Assembly (NCBI GenBank): GCA_022316685.1
Contig: JAKJHU010000030.1
Coordinates: 10,664,360-10,728,359 of the forward strand
Direction: 5' to 3'
Source of the DNA: Progne subis subis
Taxonomy: Eukaryota; Chordata; Aves; Passeriformes; Hirundinidae
DNA length: 64,000 nt
Both the position numbers and the translations under genes were made by a program. The notes below the pieces were generated by a model that saw nothing but the letters and a program-made list of their open reading frames with translations, was not told where the DNA came from and made no database searches. Below, piece by piece: positions 23,989-36,290 of the stretch (positions are counted from its first letter, which is position 1; each line of letters opens with the position of its first letter).

Positions 23989-26900
23989 AAAAAAAAAGGA
24001 GAGGTTTAAAAATTCTGTATTATTAAAAAAAAAAAAAAAAATTAAAAAAGGAGTAATTTTCACATGACCATCTGTAAAGGTTCCTTTACTCTTGTGCCCT
24101 CCAGATTCTAGTTTTATTTTTATGACACAAGATTGAATTCTTCAGAAATTCCCCTGTTAATTCACACATCTCTTTCCAGTTACCCTATGAAGTAAAAGGC
24201 AGATTTAAAAATATAATATACATGTTCCAAAAAGACTGTTTCCTCTAAACTTTACTCCTGATGGGACCTTGAGATCAACAGAGAGCTATTCCATAAGTTC
24301 CACCTGAACTTGCAATTCTGTAGGTTTTTTCCTGGGACGTACGATGTGCCAGGGGGCTTTCAAGGCTGGGGAAAAAAAAAAAAAAATTAACTTCAGCATA
24401 AGGGGAGTGGAATGTGTGCATAACTTGACCTGCTTCTCACTCAAGTTTCACACCACAAATGCATCAAGAAAATTTTTCTTGTGAAACAGTGACCATTTCT
24501 ACTTTTGACTAATTACATAATAAAGCTTTGCCTCAAATACTGATTATCTCCCACTCCTTACATGCTGTAATTGCCACTTAATCTGTAAAAGAACTTGTTG
24601 GTTTTTATTTTCCCAAATTCAGTTACTCTTACATATAATAATATTACTATATTTTTTAAGGTTTATAAAATGATATATGTAGGAATGTGCAAAAATAATG
24701 ATAACTAGAAAGTACTCACTGAAAAAAGCAGAGGAAGAAAGTAAGATATCTTTCATAATCTTATTTATAATTGATTTTCCACTTTTTCTTTGCTTTGACA
24801 ATTAATACTATTGTCATTGCCACAGAAAGAGAAAACATGCATTCAGAGTAGCAAAAGTCATAAACTGTATTATATGTTGCTTTCTGTTCTTCATTCACTG
24901 GAGAAATTGTAAGGATTGTATATTCTGTCAAGTTGTAAAAACAAAGCCTGGATATTAACAGTGATATGTATTTCTTTCGGCTTATTTCTGGCTTGGTGAA
25001 AGAAAAACTGTTTGGGGAATATTTCTCATTCAATATTCAGAAACCACCTTCTCAAAACACTAATATTGTACCTACCTGTGAAAAGCAAAGTGAAAATTGT
25101 AATCTGTGATGACTGTAATTGCTTGCAGCAAATGCATCTTCAGATGTGGCAGGGCAACTTGAAACCTCCAGTGTAAGTGCTGCCTTACTCGATTATTGAC
25201 CTACTTTGGAGTTGAAGAAGACAGAAAGACCTCCTTTGCTAAAGCAATACATTGCAGGAATTCTCCAGTCCCTGCAATGAAGCATAAGCAGAATTGGAGA
25301 ATGTTACATACATTAAATAAATAATCATTCTTTAAAATAAAACCTCCAAAGGAAATTTAATATGGCATCTACGACCCAGCTTTAACTTGGAAGTTACAGT
25401 ATAGTTTTGTATTTCTATTGGTTATTAGTGCTTGGCTAAACACAGAATTTAAATACTAATTTAAGGTGGGAGTGGGGAAGGTTAAGTTAACTGTAAAAAA
25501 TCTGGATATTTTATACAAAGGCACTGGAAAAGTGACAATTCTTCTGAGTAATACAGTATCGTGGGTGCCTTCTTATTTCATCTTGAAGTTTATGTCTTTG
25601 CAATTTTGAGAAAAATGTCTGTTTGTAGAGGTGCCACTATTGAAGAATCATTTTCTTCTATTTTCTAACAACCTCTAAAAGAGCATGGTCAAATTCTATC
25701 CAATAACTGCTGGGAATATGGTGACTTTTTTGATTTTTAAGAATGTATTGAACAAAACCATGAAAACTTTTGAACAAGGATAACTGGATAATCCAATATT
25801 TCTTTATGTAAATTGGTAAATCTATACATTAAAAATAGTTAGTGGTTTTTTTAGTCCTTTTATTTTGAAAGATTATTTCAACATGCCACTGGCTAGAAAT
25901 CTCTTTTCCTTATTTTCTGCCTAAAGATACTCTTGTTGGTTGGCTTGCATTTTTGTCTGTGCAACACACAGACAAATTATTACCTGCCTAGAAATCACAA
26001 ACCTGTGATGAAATTCACTTATTTATTAATGATATATTACATAGCAAGGAGACTTGTCAGGTGACCCAACTGACTCCATTTTCTTAGCACTAATAATTTG
26101 GTGATTTCTGTAGAAATAGCAGAATATTTTTAAATATAAGGTATAAATCTCATTTTCTCACCAATCTTCTTGACTATGTGGTCACTGAACAGAGTTCAGC
26201 AGATCTGTCTCTCCCCAAATGAATGTTTTCAAAGTAATTTTATTTAGAGACACTTTCATTGAATTTTTTTTTTTCCCCAGAGGATCAGACTACAGTTTTG
26301 CTTTTGTGCTTTTTTATTTGGTGTTATTTTGAACAAATATTTACTAGTCTAGACACTGCTGAAGATAATAGATCCAGTAGTTCTATCAAGGCTAGCATTT
26401 CAAAGCCTTGTGCAATTATCTTAATCAAAGTTCAGTCAAATTTCATTAGACTCTGGCACTCTTGTTCCTGCATCAAGAACAGAGCAACAGATATACTTGG
26501 AAAAAGTCTGATCAAGAAGACTAACTTTAAATATATCAGTATGCTTCACATGATTTCATGAAATTTGACATGCTAAAAAGAAACTTTCTTAAAAAATGGG
26601 ATAGTCACAGGTCTCTTATTACTAAGTGAATATTTGATTTCTTTCACAAATGTACATCCACAATGTATTTTCTTAACTCTGTACCTCTGTCTCCTCTCTG
26701 TCCAACATTGACAGAGAAGTCAGAGAAACAAAATATGATACATGTAATTAAAACGGTTAAATTTTTTTGGTACAAGAACCAAGGTGATTGGTTCTTTCAA
26801 ATGGACTAAGTGAACTATTCCCAGCAAAATCTGTCCATCAAACTTTCTATTTCCTTGGGAATTGGTTTCATCTCCTGAAGTTAGCTTGTAGATCTGATCA

Positions 26901-28380
26901 GTTTTACCTCTATTTTCTTAAAAATATTTTCTGTCCATGCACAAAACAGATATACGGAATTACCTATCAGCCCTGGAGTTTCCCTTCATGCTTGGAAGCC
27001 TTCCATCTTAATGGAAGCTGGGTGAGAGAGACAATTCTCAGTGATTCTGACCTACTTGATCTGGGCTAACGCCTCTATACTAGGATAATGAGTGAAAGCT
27101 ACATCAAGAAGATTGGAAGAATTAAAGCTCTAAATCTGAATTTGAGTTCCTTCTCACAAAAATCTGTGGATAGAAGTGAGGGCATATGCACAAAAATCTT
27201 TATAAAATCTATTTAATGGATAGTATTGTATAGGACTGCTCACACAGTGAATTGCGAATATAGATTTTGAACCTTAAATATAAAACCACAGAGATGAAGG
27301 AAGGATTGAAGAAACTAGAAATGCACTCAGATATATGTTGTCTGACTCCATAATTCAGAGTTCTGATAGACTAATATATATTATTACAACTAAAGCATTA
27401 GAAAATGGTAGAAAGCTAAAGAAGATACTGAATTTTAGGTTTGATTCTGGTTTAGCTTATGTTTTCTATTACATATCTTTTATTTCCATTAAGCTTGTTC
27501 CTACTAGTAGCTGCTTGATCACAACTAGGTTATGCTGATTTAAGTGGGATCTGTGTCTGCATAGGAAATTGAGATGCACTTTGGTATTCAGTCTAAAATC
27601 TTCCCTATCTGATTCAATTGCATTTTATAATTTCTGTCCAGACATTAATTAGTCACACTTTTTTGTATGACATTACAATAATTTTTGGCAAATATTTCCA
27701 TGTTAAATTCATAAGGCATTTTTTTCAATTAAAAAATGCTTAGAATATATTGAAAATTAATATAAAGGAATATAATGTGGCTTTGTGAGAATATCCACAA
27801 TAGTCATATGTTTCTTCTTGTGGCGGAGTGTATGCAAGTAACCTTACTGACCCTTCAAAAAGAAAGACTTATTTGATATTATTAGAATATTTAACAAGAC
27901 ATTTTATTTCCTGATGAGACAGTACAAAGAATTTTCATGTGAAAATTCAATGGAAATGGGACAAGTATTACTCTCCAGTTCATATTTCATGTCTAAAAGT
28001 TAATTTCTGACATGGCTACTTCTTGCAGCTTTATTTTTTTAAACTCTAGTATTTGAGTTAGAAGTTTTTCTATCAATTGAACTATAATGAAATACATATT
28101 CACAGTGGCTTATTTATAGTATGCAAATTATTAAGCCCCTTTTATTCTTTGTAAAATATTTTAAAAAAGAACCTGATCTCCCATTTCTACCCTTTCTTTG
28201 ATTTGTAACTTCTGCTGTAACCTAGTAAAAACTTTCTCAAACATCTAAATAGAAAAGGATTAAAACCTTGTTCTTCTGACCTTCCTCTTCAATAATGTTC
28301 AAATACAAATGAGTATGTTGCCAAAAATTCAATGACTGAAGCAAAAATAGAGTTCTTGCTTGATGACTTCTCATTTTTCA
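22868..28380. other. AT-rich DNA, no gene recognised
   Basis: Apart from the poly-A tracts (23954-24041 and about 24370-24386) I see only scattered chance ORFs of up to about 110 codons with no motif. Confidence 0.55.
23954..24041. repeat. Poly-A tracts
   Basis: An A33 run (23954-23986) is followed by a GGA-interrupted A run and, after about 30 bases, an A17 run. No gene or element ending in these tails could be identified upstream. The phenylalanine-rich minus-strand ORF is an artefact of the tracts. Confidence 0.9.
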
Positions 28381-28580
28381 TATTTATCAGCACTTCATAT
28401 GCTTCCCATTTTCCTGTTTATTCAACATTTCCATTGAAATCAACACTGATAGAACTGACCTATACATTATTATTATGGACTATTTATCAGCACTTCATAT
28501 GCCTCGCATTTTCCTGTTTATTAAACATTTCCATTAAAGTCAACACAGATAGATCTGATGTACGTATTATTATTATGGAC
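28381..28580. repeat. 100-bp tandem duplication
   Basis: 28381-28480 and 28481-28580 are adjacent copies of exactly 100 bases each, both beginning 'tatttatcagcacttcatat' and ending 'attattatggac'. By eye they differ at roughly ten positions, so the duplication is not recent. The ORF across it (28332-28628) changes frame between copies because 100 is not a multiple of three, which argues against coding. Confidence 0.92.
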
Positions 28581-29512
28581 TACTCTGACTGCTTAAAGTC
28601 TGTGTTTATTGAAAGTTCCAGATTTTAAAAAATGGCTAACTGTGCAAGGAACAACATTAATAACCCTGATTTAACACAAGAAGACAATCTATAATACTTC
28701 TATCTTCAAAGGATACCAGCTGCTTTATAATAGATGTTTCATGGGTTTTGTGTCATCCTGCCCAATGTGCTTCTCATCACTCCATCATCATAATTAGCTT
28801 TTCAATTAGCAGGTTTGTGTTTGTACAAGATTAGCAGCAGCTGAATCAAATTCACTTTGCTCATGACAGCAACCTTTGTAGTGACTACTGCTATTAAATA
28901 ACAAAATATAAACAACAGAGAAATAAGCTTTCGAAAACAAAATTTCTGCTTTCTCCACTCCCACTCAAGTTCAAGGTAATTTTGTTCATGTTAAATCTAT
29001 ATATGTTAAACAAAAAACGACCTTGGAAAAATTCTCATACATTTCTACCAAATTAATTTTTTATGGTAATTAAAATTAACATACAAAAAAATTTAAAAAA
29101 GAATACAGTACAAAATAGCCTGACTAAAATTAAATAAATTGTTTAATATAGAGATTTCTAGTATTATTAATAATATAGGCATTGTATCCTAAATGAAAAT
29201 CTTTGTCAAATAGTACTGAAGAAATAATTAAAAATATAAATAATAAACTTATTGATAAAAGTAATTTTAATTAAACTTTACTTTGCTTAGTTATCTACTA
29301 GATAGAAGCAGACTTCTTATATAAGTCTTAGATGCATGAGTCTTACCTAACAAAGATAAATTAGATAATACAGGCTTCTAGTAATGAAGATCTTACTGTA
29401 CATACAAGTTTTTCCTTGATAAATGCATCGGAAGTTCTGAAATTATTTGAAATAGCTGACTCATGACCTTTGGTTGGTTAATCTAAGAATAAGGGCTAAA
29501 GAAATAGTCCAT
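28581..29512. other. AT-rich DNA, no gene recognised
   Basis: Very AT-rich, especially 29040-29280. No feature is supported. Confidence 0.6.
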
Positions 29513-30265
29513 ACAGAATCATAGAATCATAAAATATGCTGAGTTGGAAGGGACCCTTCAGGATCAAGTCTAACTGCTGGTGCTGCACAAGATGCCCCAA
29601 GAATCTCATCATGTGCCAGAAACTATTGTCCAAACACTTCTTGAACTCCGACAGTCTTGATGCTGTGATCACTTCCCTGGGGAGTTTGTTCCAGTGCCCA
29701 GCCACCCTCTGGGTTAAAAACATTTTCCTGATATCCAACCTAAACCTTCCCTGATTCAGCATCGTGCCATTTCCTCATGTCCTGTTACTGGTCACAAGAG
29801 TGAAGAGATCAGTGCCTGCCCCTCCTTGTGAGGCTGTTGAAGACAATAATGAGGATTTTCTCAGTCTTTTCTTCTCCAGGCTGAACAGACCAAGATGTAA
29901 GCTGTTCCTCATATGACTTCCCCTCCTTCACCATCCTTGTTGTCCTCCTTTGGATGCTCTCTAATAGATTAATGTGTTCTATATTTTGCCACCCAAAACT
30001 GCGCACAGGGCTCGAGGTGAGGATGCCCTGCTGCAGAGCAGAGCAGGACAATCCCCTCCCTTGCTGGGCTGGTGATGTTGGGCCTGATGCCCCCCAGGAC
30101 AGGGTTGGCCCTCCTGGATCCAGGGCACTGCTGGCTCATGTTCAACCTTGCCATTGAACAGGACCTCCAGGTCACTTTCTATGGCACTATATTTGAGCCT
30201 TTCATTCCCCAGGCTGTACACACAACCAGGGTTGCCTCATTCCTGGTGCAGAATCCATTCTATCT
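29513..30265 (-). mobile_element. CR1 LINE, 3' end at left, with ORF2 C-terminal remains
   Basis: The left end is the inverted CR1 terminus 'cagaatcatagaatcataaa' followed by 'gagttggaagggacccttca'. Reading leftward on the minus strand, 29762-29560 encodes the end of the CR1 reverse transcriptase: '[10 protein letters not shown]', then 'HWNKLPREV' and 'EFKKCLDN'. Further upstream (30175-29969) the frame gives the 'ANPVLGGIRPNI' and 'LNMSQQ' blocks. Frameshifts separate these blocks, so no product is made. The element is 5' truncated at about 30265. It is one of the better preserved CR1 copies here. Confidence 0.88.
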
Positions 30266-30656
30266 CTACCCTCTGGATCTTTTATTTCCCAACTATCGTC
30301 TAGTACACAAAAGTCAAAACAATGTTTGAATATCTTTTAATATTTATTCAGGTTACTCTGAATATTGAGTGAAAGTTGATTTATTACACCATGCGCGAAG
30401 AGTGAAACTGTCATAACTGTATATGTGAGTATTGTACAGTTCATGAAAACTATTAGGGAAAATGAAATTATTCAAGTGAGTTTTAGCACCACTTATCTCT
30501 GTGTGACTACCTAGAAATTATTACTTCTTATTATTTCACCGGAATTTTAAGTTCCTTTATAAACTGAAGCTGAAGACACGTGCCTTGTCTACAATATGTG
30601 TGTAGATTGCTAATTTTGTATAACCAGTACTGAAAGTGTGTACTACCAGATACTAC

Positions 30657-30658
<2 letters not shown>

Positions 30659-30690
<32 letters not shown>

Positions 30691-30715
30691 ATAATTAGAT
30701 ATATAATCTAATTAT
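30659..30715. repeat. (TA)n tract plus AT hairpin
   Basis: About 14 TA units are followed by a 25-bp inverted repeat at 30691-30715: ATAATTAGAT, a 5-base spacer, then ATCTAATTAT. Such DNA could extrude as a cruciform. There is no evidence of function. Confidence 0.85.
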
Positions 30716-33700
30716 ATATCTGTGAGTGATCTTGGACATCTTCACAAGAAAAATTGTTTGTCTCTGGGTCCAGGACCTCAGTGTAATGTTCATTTGGAAT
30801 ATACATTGTAATATAGAGATTCCAGGGTTAAAGAAAAATCAATCAACTTAGAAAAAAAAAAAAAAAATCCTATTTGGCTGTGCTACTCTTCTCAATTTAC
30901 ACCTATTGCACTGATGGATCCAGAGTAATTCTTATACAGGTTTGTGGTTGTTTTTTTTTTACAGTTATTTTAAGTTTATTTAACTTAATGCATGATTTTG
31001 CTTAAACTAATTTCATTAAGTTAACATCCTCAAAGAGTGTGTAGAGCTGGTTCTGGAGACTGAAACTTGGAAGGAAATTTAGGAACTCACATCTGCCTAA
31101 AAAAAATTGGAGAAGGGGAAAGACGAGATAATGGCCATCAAAGATACACATACAATCCATCTGCAACCTCAGCATAATATCCTCTATTTTCCTTTTCTCC
31201 TACTGATCCTTTGTATTCTCTATTCTGCCCAATTCACTCCTGAAAATGTTATTAGCTGTATGTGTTTCTCTTGGCAAAAAAACACCTTCCATTCTGATGT
31301 GGTAAAAAAGCAGATCATTGTGCTTACATTAAAAGACTTATCTTTCTTTTTTGAATATAGTATTCTTCACTGCAAATAGCTGTAAGCTATTGTCTGTGAC
31401 ACATTTTGCTTATATGTGTCTTGGGTAGAGAACTGTATTTTTTTAAACTGAAATATTGAATAGAGAGTATGAATGTTTTCAGGCTAGAAATCCAACACTC
31501 TTCTTGACTCATTTTTTTTCACATTCATTTAAATTTTTTCCATTCCCTTCTACACTTTGTCAAGTTCCTGAGAAAAATTGCTCATTTGTTTATTTCATTA
31601 TCTTTTCAAGGAGAAGACTTTCCTAAGATGGGATGGATTAATCAGAATAGTTTAGCCTGGAATTTTGAAACATATTTCTCAATTAAACTTCCAAGATCAT
31701 TTTAATACCAAAAATGAATAAATTTAGAAAACATCAGATTACAATTTGGTCAACTTATGTTCTCTTTTAATTATTTTGTTGTTGTTGTTGTTGTTGTGGA
31801 AAAATAATTTTCCAGCACAGAGCCTAATTCAAAATTTTGCTATATTGCATTTGTTAAGACTCAAATCTTAGGTGGTGCTTTGGTGACTTTGTTAATTTTG
31901 TATAACTCAGCTTTTTAATTCCAAAAGGCATAATGTAACTAAGAGTAAGGATACACTTCAGTATGATCTATCTGCTTCTATTTTCTCATTTTGCTTGTAG
32001 AGAAATCACTACTTTGCACATATTCTTGCCCTATTAACATGTGAATAATGTTCCCTTTTTATTGTACAGTAAAATTCTCATGGGAGTATATTCTCTATTA
32101 GTGGTGATCATATTATTAAATCAAAAAAAATCTTTTGAACATTGAAAAATATCACATTGCTTATTTTAAAATCTCTTTGTTAACCAGCTTTAAACAGCTT
32201 TCAACATTGGTTAAAATTTCTAAAGCTGCACTCTCAACACTGTTAAGCGAAAAATTCTTTCATTACAAACACTTGAAAAGCATTCACTGTTCATCTTCTA
32301 AACATCTGGGGTTGCTAGTGAATCCTGTGCTCGAGAATTTAAAGATCCTCTTGGAGCTTTCTATCACTCGTCTTGCAAAATATTGCAAGGAGTTACACTC
32401 CCACAGCAATGGCCTCTGACACTCATGTCAGGAGCAAATCAGTGAAAGTTTCAAACACATTGACATAAATCTGTTTTCCGTTAATAAAATAAAATCATGT
32501 TTCTGCAACTGTAAAATAAGGTTGGTTGCCAATTCTCACCACAGTCACTTGCTTGGTTCTGAACAGTTATAGTACTTCAAGAAATTTGGGGTTGATCTTC
32601 AGATCATTTCAGATAACATCAACAAGCTGACTACATTTTGTGAATTTTAGACCTAGTCAGCAGAAGTTACTTTTTCTGGGTGGAAATGGCCCCACTGACA
32701 AAATGCAGCAAGTTTAGAGGACAGGGACACATCCTTTGCATTTCTCCATGCATCACAAGGAAACAAATAATGATGATGCTCAAGGAACATTTCAGGCACT
32801 CTTTCAAAACCTGGATCTTTGAAGCAAGAAATAGAGTTTTTTTCACTTACAGGCTTTGTAGTCACAGGATGAAAAATCAATTACTAAGCTAATTCTTAAT
32901 GGATTTACCTTGAATTAAAATATTTCCATTAGTCACTACTAATATCCTAAATACTCATTGACAGTCAGTGCACTGTTTACATACAGCCTACAAACACTGG
33001 ACAAAACTCAGAGAAATTAAGAAGTGATTCCTAGTGCCTAGGGGTATGTCTACAATTTATTTAGATTAAGAGTGAAAAATAAATCTACTTATTGTTCTCA
33101 GCCATTTGATTTCAGATTGCATCATAGTACAGGCTTGGAGCTCACAAACTAGATTCCTCTAGATGATATTAAACAAGATAATGCATCCCAAGAGAACACT
33201 TAATGCATTCTTGGCATTAATGAACATTCATGTCTCAGGACCAGACAACAGCTCTGAAAAGTATATATTGAGTATTGATTCCTTAACATCATCTGTTTTG
33301 GTGTACAGATCTTTTACTCAAGGGCCAAACTAAATTCTAATATAGACATATCCTAAAGTTTTTGTTTTCTTCTCTCACACTTCCTTTTGCCCAGTCCTTT
33401 GACATTTCTTTCCATCATTTCATATATTAGACAGAGGAACAATCTCTGTGTGACTTAACAGAGTATGCATGAAAACAGCTTATTAGCTATTTCTGCGCGC
33501 CCCCCCTCGCCCCCGCCTCCTCCACTACTGGCTAAGAGACTGTATGTGCTGTTCAGCTGTTCAGCTGTTGGATGCAGCTCAGACATCTAAGCTAGTCCAT
33601 CCACCCATGTATTCCTGCGGGTCATTCAACTGGGGCTTACATAAGTCTGACTAACCAAATATTATTTATATTCCTCACAGCTGCTTGGATAACCAACATA

Positions 33701-34507
33701 TTGACACTATTTGGAGAAGGGATAGCAGCAGTAGAAAGCAGCATCTGTACTTTTTTCCATTTATAAACTTATGTCACCATTACTGTCTCCACAACTTTTT
33801 CCCATTTTACGGCAATATAGTAAAAAGAAAAGGACAATGTGCATTGCAGGGATTAGATGGAAAGCTGTCTCACACAGTAAGCAACACTAGTAGTAGTCCA
33901 GCTGCTTGTTGGGCTATGTTATAATTCCTTATTCTTTTTGTCATTTTGGGCTCTTTTTGCATTTCTCTCATGTTTATTTCTGTAGAGGGTTTTTTGTTTG
34001 GTTGGTTTTAATTTATGGTGGTTTTGTTGCTGTTGTTTGCGTATGGGCTTTTTTCCCCTGATGAAAAATGAAAATTAATTTCAAACCTTAACTTCCTTAT
34101 GAAATGAAGTTCTTGTTTTTGAGGAAGTCTAGTCATAGGTACTACAGAAATACTAAATAAAGTAATAATAATCATTACTTAATAATATTGGTGATGATTT
34201 TGACAACTTCTTAAGAAATAACTGTAAAACAGTAAATGTCCATCAAAACTTGAAAATTGATATAGTTTCATTGAAGATTATGAGAAAGACAAAGAAATAC
34301 TTTTAATTTAGCAATTCACTGTAAAAAAGGTACAGTATTTGAATTCCTGTGTGGTGTAAAGATTTGTGACAACCCCAGAGAATTTTTCAGTTTGCCATTC
34401 ACTCCATATGATTATACATAATGAAATGTTGTCCTTTTTTTTGAAGATACCAGTGGGTATTATTTAGCATATTGATTACTTTCTTTAATGTCTCTATCAG
34501 CCTGCAG

Positions 34508-34560
<53 letters not shown>

Positions 34561-35289
34561 AGTAAAGATGTTTGAACTAAAGATAAAGAAAAAAAAGCAG
34601 GGGTTTTTTTTTTTTTAGACATCACTCAGGAGTTAGAAATGTATATACTACAAACTACACTGCTGTACATTGTAAACTATAGACAAATTCCATCCCGAAC
34701 ACAATGACTGGATATCATCTGGTTCCTGCTGGTGATTTTAAATGCTGATTAATCCAGGGTTAGCTAACATCCCAGCATTTTTATTTATGTGAAGTAATAA
34801 AAGTTTCTAATTGACATTTTTATAAATATGTGTGTAGAGTTTTGTGAGTTTTGTAGAAAAACATTTCTGATATGGTTGCTGCTCTGCTCAGTGGGTTGCT
34901 GGAGATGACACACAGCTGAGGGTACTAGAAGACTTTTGTTACATGCCTTCCAGATCTTCCAGACCAGCCTTGTTGGTCTACTATGGGTGAAAGGAGAAGG
35001 ATAGGGAAAACATATGAACATAAAGACACAACAGTATTATTTGTTGACAGACGGATCTGCAATTTTGCGTGATCGATAAAAGAGGTAAGCATCAGATAAA
35101 AGTCTTTTGGAGAATTTCATAGTTACAGAAGTTTTTGTCTGACACCTTAATGATAACTAGATAGATTATTCTGTGAAAGTCAGTGTCACTTTCTGTTATA
35201 TTTTCATGTAAATGTGTGCTGTAGCTGTCTTTCTACTGATCACTTTCTTCTAAAATCTTTAGCAGACATTTGGCTCATAGTTCTAGCTT
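30716..35289. other. AT-rich DNA, no gene recognised
   Basis: Contents are A17 near 30851, a (GTT)n tract at 31779-31797, a short C-rich patch (33496-33520), and the A46 run listed separately. No coding or RNA feature is supported. Confidence 0.55.
34513..34558. repeat. A46 homopolymer
   Basis: A pure run of 46 A follows 'cctgcaggatt' and precedes 'ggagtaaag'. It could be the tail of a retroposed transcript, but I could not recognise a source sequence upstream and saw no duplicated flanks. Confidence 0.9.
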
Positions 35290-35296
35290 TCTGTGT

Positions 35297-36290
35297 TATC
35301 ATACAATAATTTGGGTTGGAAGAGACATTAAAAACCCTCTAGTTCCAACCTTCCTGCCATGGTCTCGATAATGTCAAGCAACATCCCTTCCTAGCCACCC
35401 TTCCTAAAGAGCGAGTATCCTTCCATTTTGACACTCCAGTCACAGGAGTTATACCACCACATCTCCATGATTCCAATAAAATAACCTTGCAGTTACTATC
35501 TGTCACTATCACCTCCTCTTTATTCTTCATGCTATGTGAATTTGCATAGAGACATTTAAGTTGAGCCCCCATAGAAGGTATCTTATTGTCTGGAGTGGCT
35601 GGAATTCATTTGTGTTTCTCTTCGGTGCTGTCCTGCTGATCTATAACCCTGCTCTAGGCTCTCGTCATCTCATTCTGTCACTGGCATAAAACTGACAGGA
35701 GTGGGATGGATTGAAGTTCCTTTTATCCACCAATTTTGCTTAAAGCCCTCTTGACCAGCTTGTCAAGTCTGTGACTAAAGATGCTTCTCCCCTTCTCTGG
35801 CAGATAGACCCCATCTACCCTCAGCAGAACAGGCTTCTCAAAGTAAGCCTCGTGGTATAAGTACTTAACACCTGGCTGTATCAGTCCTGTAACCATTGTT
35901 TATTCTCCAAATATGACTGTTCCTTTCAACCTCCTTCTCTTAGACCAGGAGTACTGATGAAAAAACTACTGCTTCTGAGTCCCATATCACTGCTCACAGG
36001 ACTGTAATCTTTGATAGTGCTCATGCTGCTCCTGTCTGTATCATTGGCACCAACACCAAACAGCAGGGGAGTGTACAAGGCCCTGGTAACAGCCCTGGTA
36101 GAGGACCCATGTAAGGAACGCACCTCTAGAGAAGAGTGCAGCAGGTCAGCTGCTGGATGCCTCCGTCCTTTACAGAAGAGTCACTTGCTGCTATCACCTC
36201 GGCTTTAGTTAGTTACCACAGTCGCCATACAGGGAGCAGGTGAGGCTACCTTAGCTCCAGCATCTCCTGATGAGGTGGGTCTTTGTCTTT
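35297..36290 (-). mobile_element. Internally deleted CR1 LINE (ORF1 tail, ORF2 start, then 3' end)
   Basis: Read on the minus strand from 36290, the sequence gives the C-terminal part of CR1 ORF1. It has an esterase-like 'GVGANDTDR' block at about 36060-36030 and a 'LPEKGRSIFSHRL' block near 35800-35750. The start of the ORF2 endonuclease follows at about 35575-35400 ('GAQLKCLYANSHSM'). It then jumps to a CR1 3' terminus, 'ttgggttggaagagac' (plus strand, 35310-35325). Most of ORF2, including the whole reverse transcriptase, is missing, with the joint at about 35380-35400. This differs from simple 5' truncation. Two abutting CR1 insertions are the alternative. Confidence 0.75.

Noticed and set aside
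28381..28580. CRISPR-like direct repeats
   Set aside because: Only two contiguous copies with no spacers, in eukaryotic DNA.
28332..28628. Repeat-containing protein across the 100-bp duplication
   Set aside because: The unit is not a multiple of three, so the two copies are read in different frames.
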